Below, piece after piece: positions 1-5,045 of a stretch of 9,543 nt of DNA. Location of the stretch: the NCBI GenBank assembly GCA_016218905.1, contig JACRCS010000577.1:1-9543 (forward strand). The letters run 5' to 3'. The first letter of the stretch is position 1, and every line of letters starts with the position of its first letter. This DNA comes from Deltaproteobacteria bacterium. Lineage in GTDB: Bacteria > Desulfobacterota_C > Deferrisomatia > Deferrisomatales > JACRMM01. The notes below the pieces were generated by a model. That model made no database searches, was not told the DNA's origin, and saw nothing but the letters and a program-made list of their open reading frames with translations. The translations under genes were made by a program, and so were the position numbers.

Positions 1-141
1 ATCGTCACCAACGAGGGAAGGGACTTCCACCACCCCGCGCAGGTCTCCGACGTGGCCGCCCAGCTCAAGAAGTACGCGAAGGCCCGGCAGGGAAGCGTGT
101 GGGTGAAAGACCAGAGGGGAAACGGTGCGCGAAAGGAATGA
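1..141 (+). CDS. C-terminal end of an unrecognised protein (partial)
   Basis: Reading frame 1 is open from the first base to a TGA at 139-141 and gives 46 residues, ending with a basic, polar tail. Its codon use is GC-rich like the neighbour's. The fragment has a short amphipathic stretch rich in Ala, Lys and Gln followed by a charged tail. I do not recognise a family and assign no function. Its last 17 bases overlap the start of the lytic transglycosylase gene, an arrangement usual for co-transcribed, translationally coupled genes. That coupling is the main support for it being real. The N-terminus lies outside the window. Confidence 0.5.
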   Translation: MVTNEGRDFHHPAQVSDVAAQLKKYAKARQGSVWVKDQRGNGARKE

Positions 142-775
142 CCGACGGCTCTGCACGCTCTCGCTAGGTCTACTCTGCTGTGCGTTCTCGCCCGCTGTCG
201 CCCGGGCCGACATCTTCGCCCAGGAGCAGCAGGACGGGACGCTCTTCTTCACGGACGCGCCGGTCACCGGCGGCTACCGGGTCGTCATCCGAGAGTCCCT
301 GCCGCCCTCCGCGCGGGAGGAGAAGGCCGGCCCTGCCTGGACGGACGTCGCCCGGCGGGAGGCGTCCCGGAGGCGGCTGGATCCCCTCCTCGTGAAGGCG
401 GTGATCCAGATCGAGTCGGGAGAGGACCCCTCGGCGACCTCTCCCAAGGGCGCCAAAGGGCTCATGCAACTCATGCCCTCGACGGCCCAGATGCTGGGGG
501 TGGAGGACCCCTACGAGCCCAAAGCCAACATCCGGGGCGGAGTGCAGTACCTCTCCGCCATGCTGGAGCGCTTCGGCCGGCTCGACCTGGCGCTGGCGGC
601 GTACAACGCCGGCCCGGGAGCGGTGGAGCGCTTCAGAGGGATCCCGCCGTACCGAGAGACCCGCAACTACGTCACCCGCGTTCTGGACGCCTACCGCAAA
701 CTCGGCGGGCCATCGTCTCTTGACAGCCCCCAGGGCCCTGTAGATAATCGCGTCTCTCTTGCCGAGCGGGAATAA
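125..775 (+). CDS. Small periplasmic lytic transglycosylase, SLT (Slt70-like) domain
   Basis: The 216-residue product should cleave the MurNAc-GlcNAc glycosidic bond of peptidoglycan in the periplasm. The GTG start at 125 is preceded by AGAGGGG at a suitable distance. Residues 1-28 form a Sec signal peptide with a hydrophobic core and a likely cut after VARA. Residues 29-50 (DIFAQEQQDGTLFFTDAP) resemble the short DUF4124-type segment often found before SLT domains. The SLT domain covers about 75-192, with catalytic Glu97 in IQIES, the GLMQLMP motif at 112-118, AYNAGP at 159-164 and ETRNYVTRV at 178-186. The last ~24 residues lie beyond the domain. They are encoded by DNA that also carries the tRNA promoter and the first bases of the tRNA, so this tail may not be functionally constrained. 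The family call is firm; the exact subfamily and biological role are not. Confidence 0.93.
   Translation: MRERNDRRLCTLSLGLLCCAFSPAVARADIFAQEQQDGTLFFTDAPVTGGYRVVIRESLPPSAREEKAGPAWTDVARREASRRRLDPLLVKAVIQIESGEDPSATSPKGAKGLMQLMPSTAQMLGVEDPYEPKANIRGGVQYLSAMLERFGRLDLALAAYNAGPGAVERFRGIPPYRETRNYVTRVLDAYRKLGGPSSLDSPQGPVDNRVSLAERE
720..748 (+). promoter_or_regulatory. Sigma-70-type promoter of tRNA-Gly
   Basis: TTGACA at 720-725 is a perfect -35 box. It is followed by a 17-base spacer and GATAAT at 743-748 (5 of 6 matches to the -10 consensus). Transcription would begin near 755, about ten bases before the mature tRNA end. The promoter lies wholly inside the 3' part of the lytic transglycosylase reading frame. 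Confidence 0.75.
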
Positions 776-840
776 CTCAGTGGTAGAGTGCGACCTTGCC
801 AAGGTCGAAGTCGGGGGTTCGAATCCCCTTTCCCGCTCCA
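766..840 (+). tRNA. tRNA-Gly (anticodon GCC) with encoded CCA
   Basis: A full cloverleaf can be drawn. The acceptor stem GCGGGAA (766-772) pairs with TTCCCGC (830-836). The D stem is ACTC/GAGT. The anticodon stem CGACC/GGTCG encloses loop TTGCCAA, with GCC at 798-800. The T arm is GGGGG-TTCGAAT-CCCCT with one G-U pair. A discriminator T is followed by CCA at 838-840. Every stem pairs, so the gene looks functional. Its first ten bases overlap the end of the upstream reading frame, whose stop codon (773-775) straddles the acceptor/D-arm boundary. Confidence 0.97.
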
Positions 841-849
841 CGATTTCTC

Positions 850-865
850 CCCTGCTTTCGCAGGG
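850..865 (+). terminator. Short hairpin just after tRNA-Gly
   Basis: CCCTGC (850-855), loop TTTC and GCAGGG (860-865) form a perfect 6-bp stem ten bases past the tRNA CCA end. The following bases (TTACAC) are not a convincing T-run. It could stop transcription or mark the 3' processing region of the tRNA precursor. Confidence 0.35.
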
Positions 866-876
866 TTACACGCGGC

Positions 877-950
877 GGCCTTCGACTGACCAGTAAGCTT
901 GCCACCACTTCGCGAGAGTGGTGCATGGTCTTCGAAGGCCTCTTCTTTTG
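877..950 (+). terminator. Nested hairpin with T-rich tail, possible terminator
   Basis: An outer inverted repeat GGCCTTCGA (877-885) / TCGAAGGCC (932-940) encloses an inner one, CACCACT (903-909) / AGTGGTG (917-923). The outer 3' arm is followed by TCTTCTTTTG. The shape fits a backup terminator of the tRNA transcription unit or a small structured element. The 46-base interior is longer than in a usual intrinsic terminator. Confidence 0.35.
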
Positions 951-1651
951 CCCAAGTGCCTGGGCCGGCTGCGGAATCTGACCGTCGGGGCCTCCGGCGC
1001 GTTCCCGTTTCCCGCCCCCTCCGCAGGCTCCCAAGCTCCCGTTCTCCCGGGCGAAAGCCGTGCCGAACGGCAGTTGGACAGCGTTCCCGTTTCCCAGGTC
1101 GGGCCGTCCATGGCCTGCGCCACGTCCTCGTCATTTGCACCGACTCGCCCCGCTGCCGGGTCGAACGGAAGCCAGTGGCAGGTGGGTGGCTCGTGCGAGG
1201 TCTGCTCGAAGTACGTCACCCAGGGAGAGGCGGAACGGTCCGGCACCATGGTGGGGAAGACCCTTGCGTGCGCCACCTGATCGCCGCGATTCCGTGATGG
1301 AGAACACCGAAGAGACACAGTGACCGAAGATCGAAGGGAGCCATCGAAAGGTGAGCTCCCTTTCTTCGCTTCTGGAGGCGGAACCACCGGTCTACGGGGC
1401 AGGGGAGACTCGGCCTTCAGGCAGGCCGGTGAGGAGCGCTCACAATCGGCTCTCCTCCAGACGAACTCCTTCATAGGCTCCAAGATCGGTAGCGATGCTG
1501 CTACCTGAAGGCGCACAAGGCCTCCTCCGGGCCTCCTACGGAGTAGCTTTGGGCGATCCGTGAGCGCTGGAATGTTCCGCATCTAGGGCGGCGCCCGCAT
1601 CCGACCGAGTGACTCTCGGCGCACGCGGCGCCAGATGCCCCCGCGAGGCGC
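951..1651. other. About 700 bases with no convincing gene
   Basis: Open frames exist on both strands, but none has a ribosome binding site, a recognisable domain or persuasive composition. The visible structure is a 15-base direct repeat GCGTTCCCGTTTCCC at 999-1013 and 1081-1095, and a terminator-like hairpin at 1333-1363. One + frame ending at 1280 contains a CxxC pair near its C-terminus (CEVC), which could be a decayed zinc-binding protein. I cannot support it as a gene. The interval probably marks the switch from conserved chromosome to accessory DNA. Confidence 0.5.
1333..1371 (+). terminator. Terminator-like hairpin
   Basis: AAGGGAGC (1334-1341) pairs perfectly with GCTCCCTT (1355-1362), and a G-T pair extends it by one. 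The loop is 13 bases. A pyrimidine-rich tail (TTTCTTCGCTT) follows on the + strand. No clear gene ends just before it, so it could serve a lost gene. Confidence 0.35.
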
Positions 1652-1684
1652 TTGCGGTTTGTATATCGCTTACATATACTAAAC
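1652..1684 (+). promoter_or_regulatory. brnTA promoter with overlapping operator dyad
   Basis: A -35-like TTGCGG (1652-1657), a 17-base spacer and TATACT (1675-1680) precede brnT. Over the same bases lies an imperfect dyad, GTTTGTATAT (1657-1666) / ATATACTAAAC (1674-1684), with one bulged base. TATA-rich dyads over the core promoter are expected where the ribbon-helix-helix antitoxin BrnA autoregulates. The predicted transcription start (about 1687) coincides with the brnT ATG. Confidence 0.6.
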
Positions 1685-1686
1685 AA

Positions 1687-2010
1687 ATGAGGCCGCCAGA
1701 GATCCTCCAGCGCTGTACGGGGTTCGACTGGGACGAGGGCAATCGGGACAAGAACTGGGCTAAGCATGGGGTTTCCGACTCCGAAGCGGAGCAGGTGTTC
1801 TTCAACCGGCCGGTCGTGATCGCTGCCGATCCCCAGCACTCGGGCGCGGAGAGGAGATTTCTCGTCCTAGGGTGTACCGATGCCGGCCGAAGGCTGTTTA
1901 TCGCTTTCACGGTCCGACGGGACATGGTCCGAGTGATCTCCGCCAGAGACATGACCCGGAAGGAAGTTCAAGGATATGAGCGCCATGCGAAAAGGAATCC
2001 CGGTCTTTAA
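1687..2010 (+). CDS. brnT: BrnT-family toxin (DUF497 ribonuclease)
   Basis: The 107-residue product matches the BrnT family, RelE-like-fold ribonucleases that block translation by cutting RNA and are neutralised by BrnA. Family hallmarks are visible in order: FDWDEGNRDKNWAKHGVS at 13-30, followed by the DSEAEQVF helix; GAERRFLVLGCTDAGRRL at 53-70; the FTVRRDMVRVISARDM strand-turn at 74-89; and a terminal helix with KEVQGYER. I chose the ATG at 1687 because conserved sequence begins just after it. The upstream in-frame extension to 1609 lacks family features and would run through the promoter. No Shine-Dalgarno sequence precedes the ATG, and the promoter geometry suggests a leaderless mRNA. 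The gene overlaps brnA by 35 bases. Its composition is more A/T-rich than its neighbours, consistent with transfer. Confidence 0.9.
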   Translation: MRPPEILQRCTGFDWDEGNRDKNWAKHGVSDSEAEQVFFNRPVVIAADPQHSGAERRFLVLGCTDAGRRLFIAFTVRRDMVRVISARDMTRKEVQGYERHAKRNPGL

Positions 2011-2260
2011 GAGCGAAGAGGAAGAGCGAGAGTTCTGGGCTACGCATGATTCGGCCGAGTATGTAGACTGGTCGAAGGCGGAGGAGGTCGCTTTCCCGAA
2101 CCTCAAGCCTACCCTCAGGACGATTTCACTTCGTCTGCCGGAATCAATGATTGAGGAGCTGAAGCTTCTCGCAAACAAACGGGATGTCCCGTATCAGTCG
2201 CTGTTGAAGATGTTCTTGGCAGAGAGAATTCAGCAGGAGCTTCGGGAATTGCGTTCTTAA
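1976..2260 (+). CDS. brnA: BrnA-type antitoxin (CopG/ribbon-helix-helix)
   Basis: The 94-residue antitoxin is expected to bind and inhibit BrnT and to repress the shared promoter. The N-terminal half (FKSEEEEREFWATHDSAEYV, then DWSKAEEVAFPNLK) is the acidic BrnA/CopG antitoxin segment that contacts toxin. Residues 48-90 are a ribbon-helix-helix: strand RTISLRLPE, then two helices through LLANKRDVPYQSLLKMFLAERI. The start at 1976 has AAGGA a few bases upstream. A second in-frame ATG at 1985 is an alternative. The gene overlaps the end of brnT by 35 bases, so the two are translated from one mRNA. Toxin-first order is normal for brnTA. Codons with A/T in third position are more common than in flanking genes. 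Confidence 0.88.
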   Translation: MSAMRKGIPVFKSEEEEREFWATHDSAEYVDWSKAEEVAFPNLKPTLRTISLRLPESMIEELKLLANKRDVPYQSLLKMFLAERIQQELRELRS

Positions 2261-2387
2261 AGTACCCTCCGCTCCGGGACGCGCTCGCTTCAGTTCTGTC
2301 CAAAGAACCGAGTTCCCGAGCGAGCTGAGATGCTGATCTGATGCGAAGAAGCGAGGGTTAGATGCCCGGACAACCTCATTTGCGACC

Positions 2388-3043
2388 CTAATGACAAGTG
2401 CCCGGTGGGGTCGAGCCTTTACAGAAAGGTGGGGAAACTAGTCCTTGGGTGGGGTCGAATTTTGCTCGTGTATCGAAAGAAGCACGCGAATCCGGGCAGA
2501 ATTTAGATCCGACTGGACCCCAAGCGGACTTGGACGAACCCAATTTCACTCGTTTCCCCCTATCCGGTGGCCGCAGCCACCTTGCCAGGAAGCGGCGTCT
2601 GTGCCACACGAACGGTATGCGGCCCCGAGCTTGTCTGTCGAAGGTTTCCCGGTCGAACGTGATCGTCATGATCAAGACCTCGTTGTCGAATCCCACCTCC
2701 CACGCGATGCGGCCGATCTTCTGCTCCATTTCCGAGGTGACGACCGGCAGGATCACGCAGACGTCGAGGTCCGACCCCCATGTCGCGTCGCCACGGGCGC
2801 GAGAACCGTAGGCAAGCACCCTGGCCGTCGGGTACACGGTTCGCACCCTCTCGGCGAAGAGGTCGAGCCCCAGCCCGTGCAGGACCCGGAGGGTCTTCGC
2901 CAGGGAAGCGCCTTCCTTCCCGTTCTCGAGGTCCGACAGGACCGTGTCCCTACGCCGCAGAGCGCCGCGGCCTCTGCCTGGCGCAGGCCTTCGGCCTTGC
3001 GCTTCTCCCGGACCGCCGCACCGACGTCGCTGGCGGAGCGCAC
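2388..3043 (-). pseudogene. HipB-like HTH fused to a minimal nucleotidyltransferase, frameshifted
   Basis: Two frames together spell one protein. From a GTG at 3043 (alternative TTG at 3085) one frame gives an Xre/HipB-like helix-turn-helix start: ASDVGAAVREKRKAEGLRQ, then AEAAALCGVGTR. The second frame continues the same domain with LSDLENGKEGASLAKTLRVL and HGLGLDLF, then runs directly into a nucleotidyltransferase domain: RVLAYGSRARGD, then SDLDVCVIL (GSx10DxD), and FDNEVLIMTITFD. The junction at 2940-2944 needs one extra base, so a single-base deletion is inferred. The domain match ends near 2610; the tail to the stop at 2388 is unrecognised and may follow a second lesion. HTH plus nucleotidyltransferase suggests an autoregulated antitoxin or modifying enzyme, supported by the operators just upstream. 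It could be intact in the organism if the missing base is an assembly error. Confidence 0.72.
2404..2526. repeat. TGGGGTC-containing repeats between brnA and the nucleotidyltransferase
   Basis: GGTGGGGTCGA occurs at 2404-2414 and again at 2448-2458. An inverted relative, GACTGGACCCCA, lies near 2510-2521. AATTTTGC (about 2458-2465) and GCAGAATTT (about 2497-2505) form a further partial inverted pair. The TGGGGTC core is shared, in reverse complement, with the repeats at the transposon end near 6511-6547. This may be a relic of a transposon end, or chance in GC-rich DNA. The 3' end of a - strand reading frame runs through it but shows no family features there. Confidence 0.3.
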
Positions 3044-3047
3044 GATT

Positions 3048-3160
3048 TTCCCGCTCGGGCAAATATCACGTATATCGAGCCTCAATAGGCCTCAATCTTC
3101 CCGATCGGGAATATCGCGACGATCGGCGTCGAAGGCAAGGGAAATTTTCCCGTTCGGGAA
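3048..3160. promoter_or_regulatory. Three palindromic operators, TTCCCG-NN-CGGGAA
   Basis: Copies lie at 3048-3061 (TTCCCGCTCGGGCA, one mismatch), 3098-3111 (TTCCCGATCGGGAA, perfect) and 3147-3160 (TTCCCGTTCGGGAA, perfect arms). Their centres are 50 and 49 bases apart. The first sits immediately upstream of the GTG start of the HTH-nucleotidyltransferase, over the region where its ribosome binding site would be. They are the natural candidates for autoregulatory binding by that gene's HTH. An A/T-rich pocket (3061-3076) between copies one and two is the likeliest -10 region for the - strand promoter. Confidence 0.65.
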
Positions 3161-3162
3161 TG

Positions 3163-3228
3163 CTAGCAGGTGGAGTTGACGTCGTCTCGGGACCAGACCT
3201 GGACGGCAACCCTTTTGCCGGACTTCAT
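3163..3228 (-). pseudogene. Relic: last ~20 codons of a second hicB
   Basis: On the - strand this piece reads MKSGKRVAVQVWSRDDVNST-Cys-stop, closely matching the C-terminus of the intact hicB in this window (GKKISVQVWSGDEVSSTC). At DNA level, 3166-3206 and 5521-5561 match at 37 of 41 positions. Nothing upstream of about 3228 continues the HicB fold. By 3276 the sequence is the end of the hepT-like gene, so the rest of this hicB has been lost. Its stop codon lies two bases from the third palindromic operator. Confidence 0.75.
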
Positions 3229-3275
3229 CTGGCAGTGGGGGAGGCGAGAGAGTGTCGTCGTGAGCGCCCCTGTCG

Positions 3276-3709
3276 TCAGGGAAGGTCGTCCAGGAAGTCC
3301 GCGAAAGCAGAAAGCTCGATGCGCAGATCGTCCCAAAGCGGGGGGATCTTCGACAAGGTCCGAGATCCGAACCGGCGGTACTCGTCGAGCCCTTCGACAC
3401 TCGCTCGCTTCAGGACGGCCGGTCGAATCCCCTCGACTTCGCGAGTCATCGAGAGGAGCAACTGCTCGTGCCAGGACTGCCCTGAGTGTGCAGCGCCGTC
3501 CCAGATTGCGGGCGACGAGTTCGAGGAGCCGCTCGAGGCCTGAATAGAATCCGTGAAGGTTGAGGGCCGACCGAGTCGAGGTAGAGGTCTCGGTCTTCGC
3601 CAGCCTCCTGGACGTTCGCCCACGCGCGCGCTATCCGGGACACCGCGCGATCGAGATCGTTCAACTCACCCCGAATACGGCACGCGAGCTGTCGGGGGAC
3701 GGCGCTCAA
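3276..3709 (-). pseudogene. hepT: HepT-like HEPN ribonuclease toxin, frameshifted and internally deleted
   Basis: Three frames add up to one HEPN-fold protein. Frame one, from TTG 3709, gives ELNDLDRAVSRIARAW, then ANVQEAGEDRDLYLDSV. The second gives ALNLHGFYSGLERLLELV, then ARNL. The third gives DGAAHSGQSWHEQLLLSM, then REVEGIRPAVL and, after EYRRF, PPLWDDLRIELSAFADFLDDL. Two single-G insertions explain the shifts, near 3567-3568 and 3500-3502. HepT proteins degrade or nick RNA (tRNA in known cases) through an R-x4-6-H motif and are inactivated by AMPylation by MntA. Here the segment after EYRRF, where family members carry the RHxxRxxY-type motif, is missing by roughly 15 residues, judged from memory of the family. 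The TTG start overlaps the TGA of mntA, with a strong GAGGAGGGG upstream, so the pair was translationally coupled. Probably a dead toxin. Confidence 0.78.
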
Positions 3710-4089
3710 AGCTCCAACCCCTCCTCGTCGATCGAGTCACGCAGTGAGGGGCTGGCAGCCTCATACTCCACGACATCGACCTCCCGGCCGGGGAAGAATC
3801 CCTCCGCCCGACGCCAGGCGCGCCAATAGGCACCTGCGGGAAGCCCCTCGACTGCCAGGTCCACGTCAGAGGACGGCTCGAACCACGCCTGGTGTGCGAG
3901 GGATCCGAAGAGAACGACCCGGGCGGCGCCGAACTCCGTCTTCAGGGCTCTCGCGGCCTCTCGGGCGGAATCGAGCAGGCGCTGACGCTCCGTTTGCCCT
4001 TCTACGCTGGTGCTAATGGGGACTCGGGACTGAAAAGCCTCAACGAACCGCTTCCATCCTTCCGGACCCAGTTCCAGGGCTGTCGCCAT
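3706..4089 (-). CDS. mntA: MntA-type nucleotidyltransferase antitoxin
   Basis: The 127-residue minimal nucleotidyltransferase of the MntA/HepT type would transfer AMP from ATP to a tyrosine of the HEPN toxin and so silence it. After a helical N-terminus, residues 56-81 carry the family signature: ARVVLFGSLAHQ followed by SSDVDLAVEGL. Gly62-Ser63 and Asp75/Asp77 are the metal-binding pair. A third acidic residue is Asp105, in GREVDVVEYE. The ATG at 4089 is chosen because AAAGG precedes it and family homology begins after it; the longer open frame to 4227 has no family features. The stop overlaps the start codon of the hepT-like gene (TTGA). The antitoxin appears intact while its partner is broken, which is the safe order of decay. 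Confidence 0.85.
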   Translation of the reverse strand: MATALELGPEGWKRFVEAFQSRVPISTSVEGQTERQRLLDSAREAARALKTEFGAARVVLFGSLAHQAWFEPSSDVDLAVEGLPAGAYWRAWRRAEGFFPGREVDVVEYEAASPSLRDSIDEEGLEL

Positions 4090-4341
4090 TTGCCTTTCTC
4101 CCTCAGCAGTCGAAGTGCTCGCCGGTCCCGGCTCATGGCTCACTCTATCACACTCGACCGAAGGGGCGGGAGCCCGGTACCGAACTGGTCGAACCGGGGA
4201 TATCCGAGGGAACAACAACCTACGCAACCTACCTACGTCCCGCCAGCCGTCCCGGGAAAGAGACGACCAACCCGCCGTCGTCAGCGTCTGGGGTGAAGCT
4301 TGCGGCGTAGGTGAAGATCATCTCGCCCTACGAGTGCTCTG

Positions 4342-4767
4342 CTATCGCGCATCGCGGAACGGGTTCAGGACACGCACGCCGGTCTCGGCGAAGTCTCCGT
4401 CGTTTCGCGTGACTACGGTGAGATCGTGGACGAGGGCAGTCGCCGCGATCTGCTTATCCAAGGCGTTCTCTGGGTGCGGGACCCGGAGTCGGCCCCAGAC
4501 CTGTGCCGCTTCTTCGCCGAATTCGAGGATGCTCTCTTCGTAGTCGAGGAGGAGCTGAGTCAGCCACGCGTCCAGCGTCTCTGCCTGGACGACGTCACCC
4601 CTGTGCCGAATGAGCTCCACCCCGCGCCGAAGCTCGCCGACGGTCACGACCGAGACATAGACCGGAATCCCCTCCGAGACGGCTCGATCGAAGAAGGCCC
4701 GGACACCGGGGTTGGCTCGCGAGCTCTTGCGCACCTCGCTAATGACGTTGGTGTCAACCAAGTACAT
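4342..4767 (-). CDS. vapC: VapC-family PIN-domain toxin ribonuclease
   Basis: The 141-residue PIN-domain endoribonuclease is the toxin of a VapBC (FitAB-like) pair. VapC proteins cut tRNA or rRNA using an acidic Mg2+ site. The site is complete here: Asp5 in YLVDTNVISEV, Glu45 in VTVGELRRG, Asp104 in ENALDKQIAATA and Asp123/Asp125 in VVTRNDGDF. The C-terminal GVRVLNPF is the usual end of the fold. The ATG at 4767 is preferred over the longer open frame because MYLVDTN is the canonical VapC start. A GGAG lies about ten bases upstream, inside the end of vapB, with which it overlaps by 14 bases. Length is normal for the family and no lesion is seen. Confidence 0.93.
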   Translation of the reverse strand: MYLVDTNVISEVRKSSRANPGVRAFFDRAVSEGIPVYVSVVTVGELRRGVELIRHRGDVVQAETLDAWLTQLLLDYEESILEFGEEAAQVWGRLRVPHPENALDKQIAATALVHDLTVVTRNDGDFAETGVRVLNPFRDAR

Positions 4768-4990
4768 CGGGAGCGCTCCGCGAGTCTTCCACGCGCCCGA
4801 AATCCTCGTCCCGTCCGGCGTCGGGCATGGACGCCAGGACCTCCGCAAAGCTCCGCCGAACCGGACGCCGGAGTGCCTCCTCCAGGATCCGCCGATGCTC
4901 GGCTTCCGCGCTGACGCCGTGACGCGCCGCCCGCTGCTTCAACGCCGTCACGATCGCCTCGTCGAGGTTCCGCACGATGAGATTCGCCAT
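4754..4990 (-). CDS. vapB: VapB/FitA-type ribbon-helix-helix antitoxin
   Basis: The 78-residue antitoxin for the adjacent VapC belongs to the FitA-like ribbon-helix-helix group. The N-terminal ANLIVRNLDEAIVTALKQRA forms the DNA-binding strand and first helix. GVSAEAEHRRILEEAL is the characteristic second helix. The C-terminal part (FAEVLASMPDAG, then DEDFGR) is the tail that wraps around the toxin active site. The ATG at 4990 has GGAGGAG just upstream; the in-frame extension to 5026 would run through the operator. It is the first gene of the operon and overlaps vapC by 14 bases. FitA-type proteins bind the promoter as a toxin-antitoxin complex, and a perfect dyad lies directly upstream. Confidence 0.92.
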   Translation of the reverse strand: MANLIVRNLDEAIVTALKQRAARHGVSAEAEHRRILEEALRRPVRRSFAEVLASMPDAGRDEDFGRVEDSRSAPDVLG

Positions 4991-5008
4991 GGGTTCTCCT
5001 CCGTGTGA

Positions 5009-5045
5009 TGCTATCAATGATAGCAAGGCGCGGTCGGCTGGGCAA
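5009..5045 (-). promoter_or_regulatory. vapBC promoter with perfect 17-bp operator
   Basis: On the - strand, TTGCCC (5045-5040), a 17-base spacer and TATCAT (5022-5017) form a sigma-70-type promoter. The 17-bp perfect palindrome TGCTATCAATGATAGCA (5009-5025) covers the -10 box and the predicted start point. VapB/FitA binding there would block RNA polymerase directly. Confidence 0.75.

Noticed and set aside
766..840. tRNA-Gly as the attachment site of an integrated island
   Set aside because: No integrase lies in the window and no duplicate of the tRNA 3' end was found downstream; the nearest resemblance (GGTCGAATCCCCT near 3420) is too short and diverged.
918..1280. + strand frame of 120 codons with a CxxC near its end
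   Set aside because: GTG start inside a hairpin, no Shine-Dalgarno, only one cysteine pair and no family I recognise.
866..1582. Long - strand open frame of 238 codons
   Set aside because: No domain, no ribosome binding site, odd composition, and it overlaps the hairpins and repeats; typical of chance open frames in GC-rich DNA.
2283..2325. Inverted repeat GCTCGCT/AGCGAGC after brnA
   Set aside because: Seven-base arms around a 29-base loop without a T-run; not enough to call a terminator.
3048..3160. CRISPR-like array from the ~50-base repeat spacing
   Set aside because: Repeats are only 14 bases, palindromic and three in number, sit at a promoter, and no cas genes are present; operators explain them better.
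4306..4332. Hairpin CGTAGG/CCTACG just past the vapC stop, possible terminator
   Set aside because: The stem is short and no T-run follows it on the - strand.
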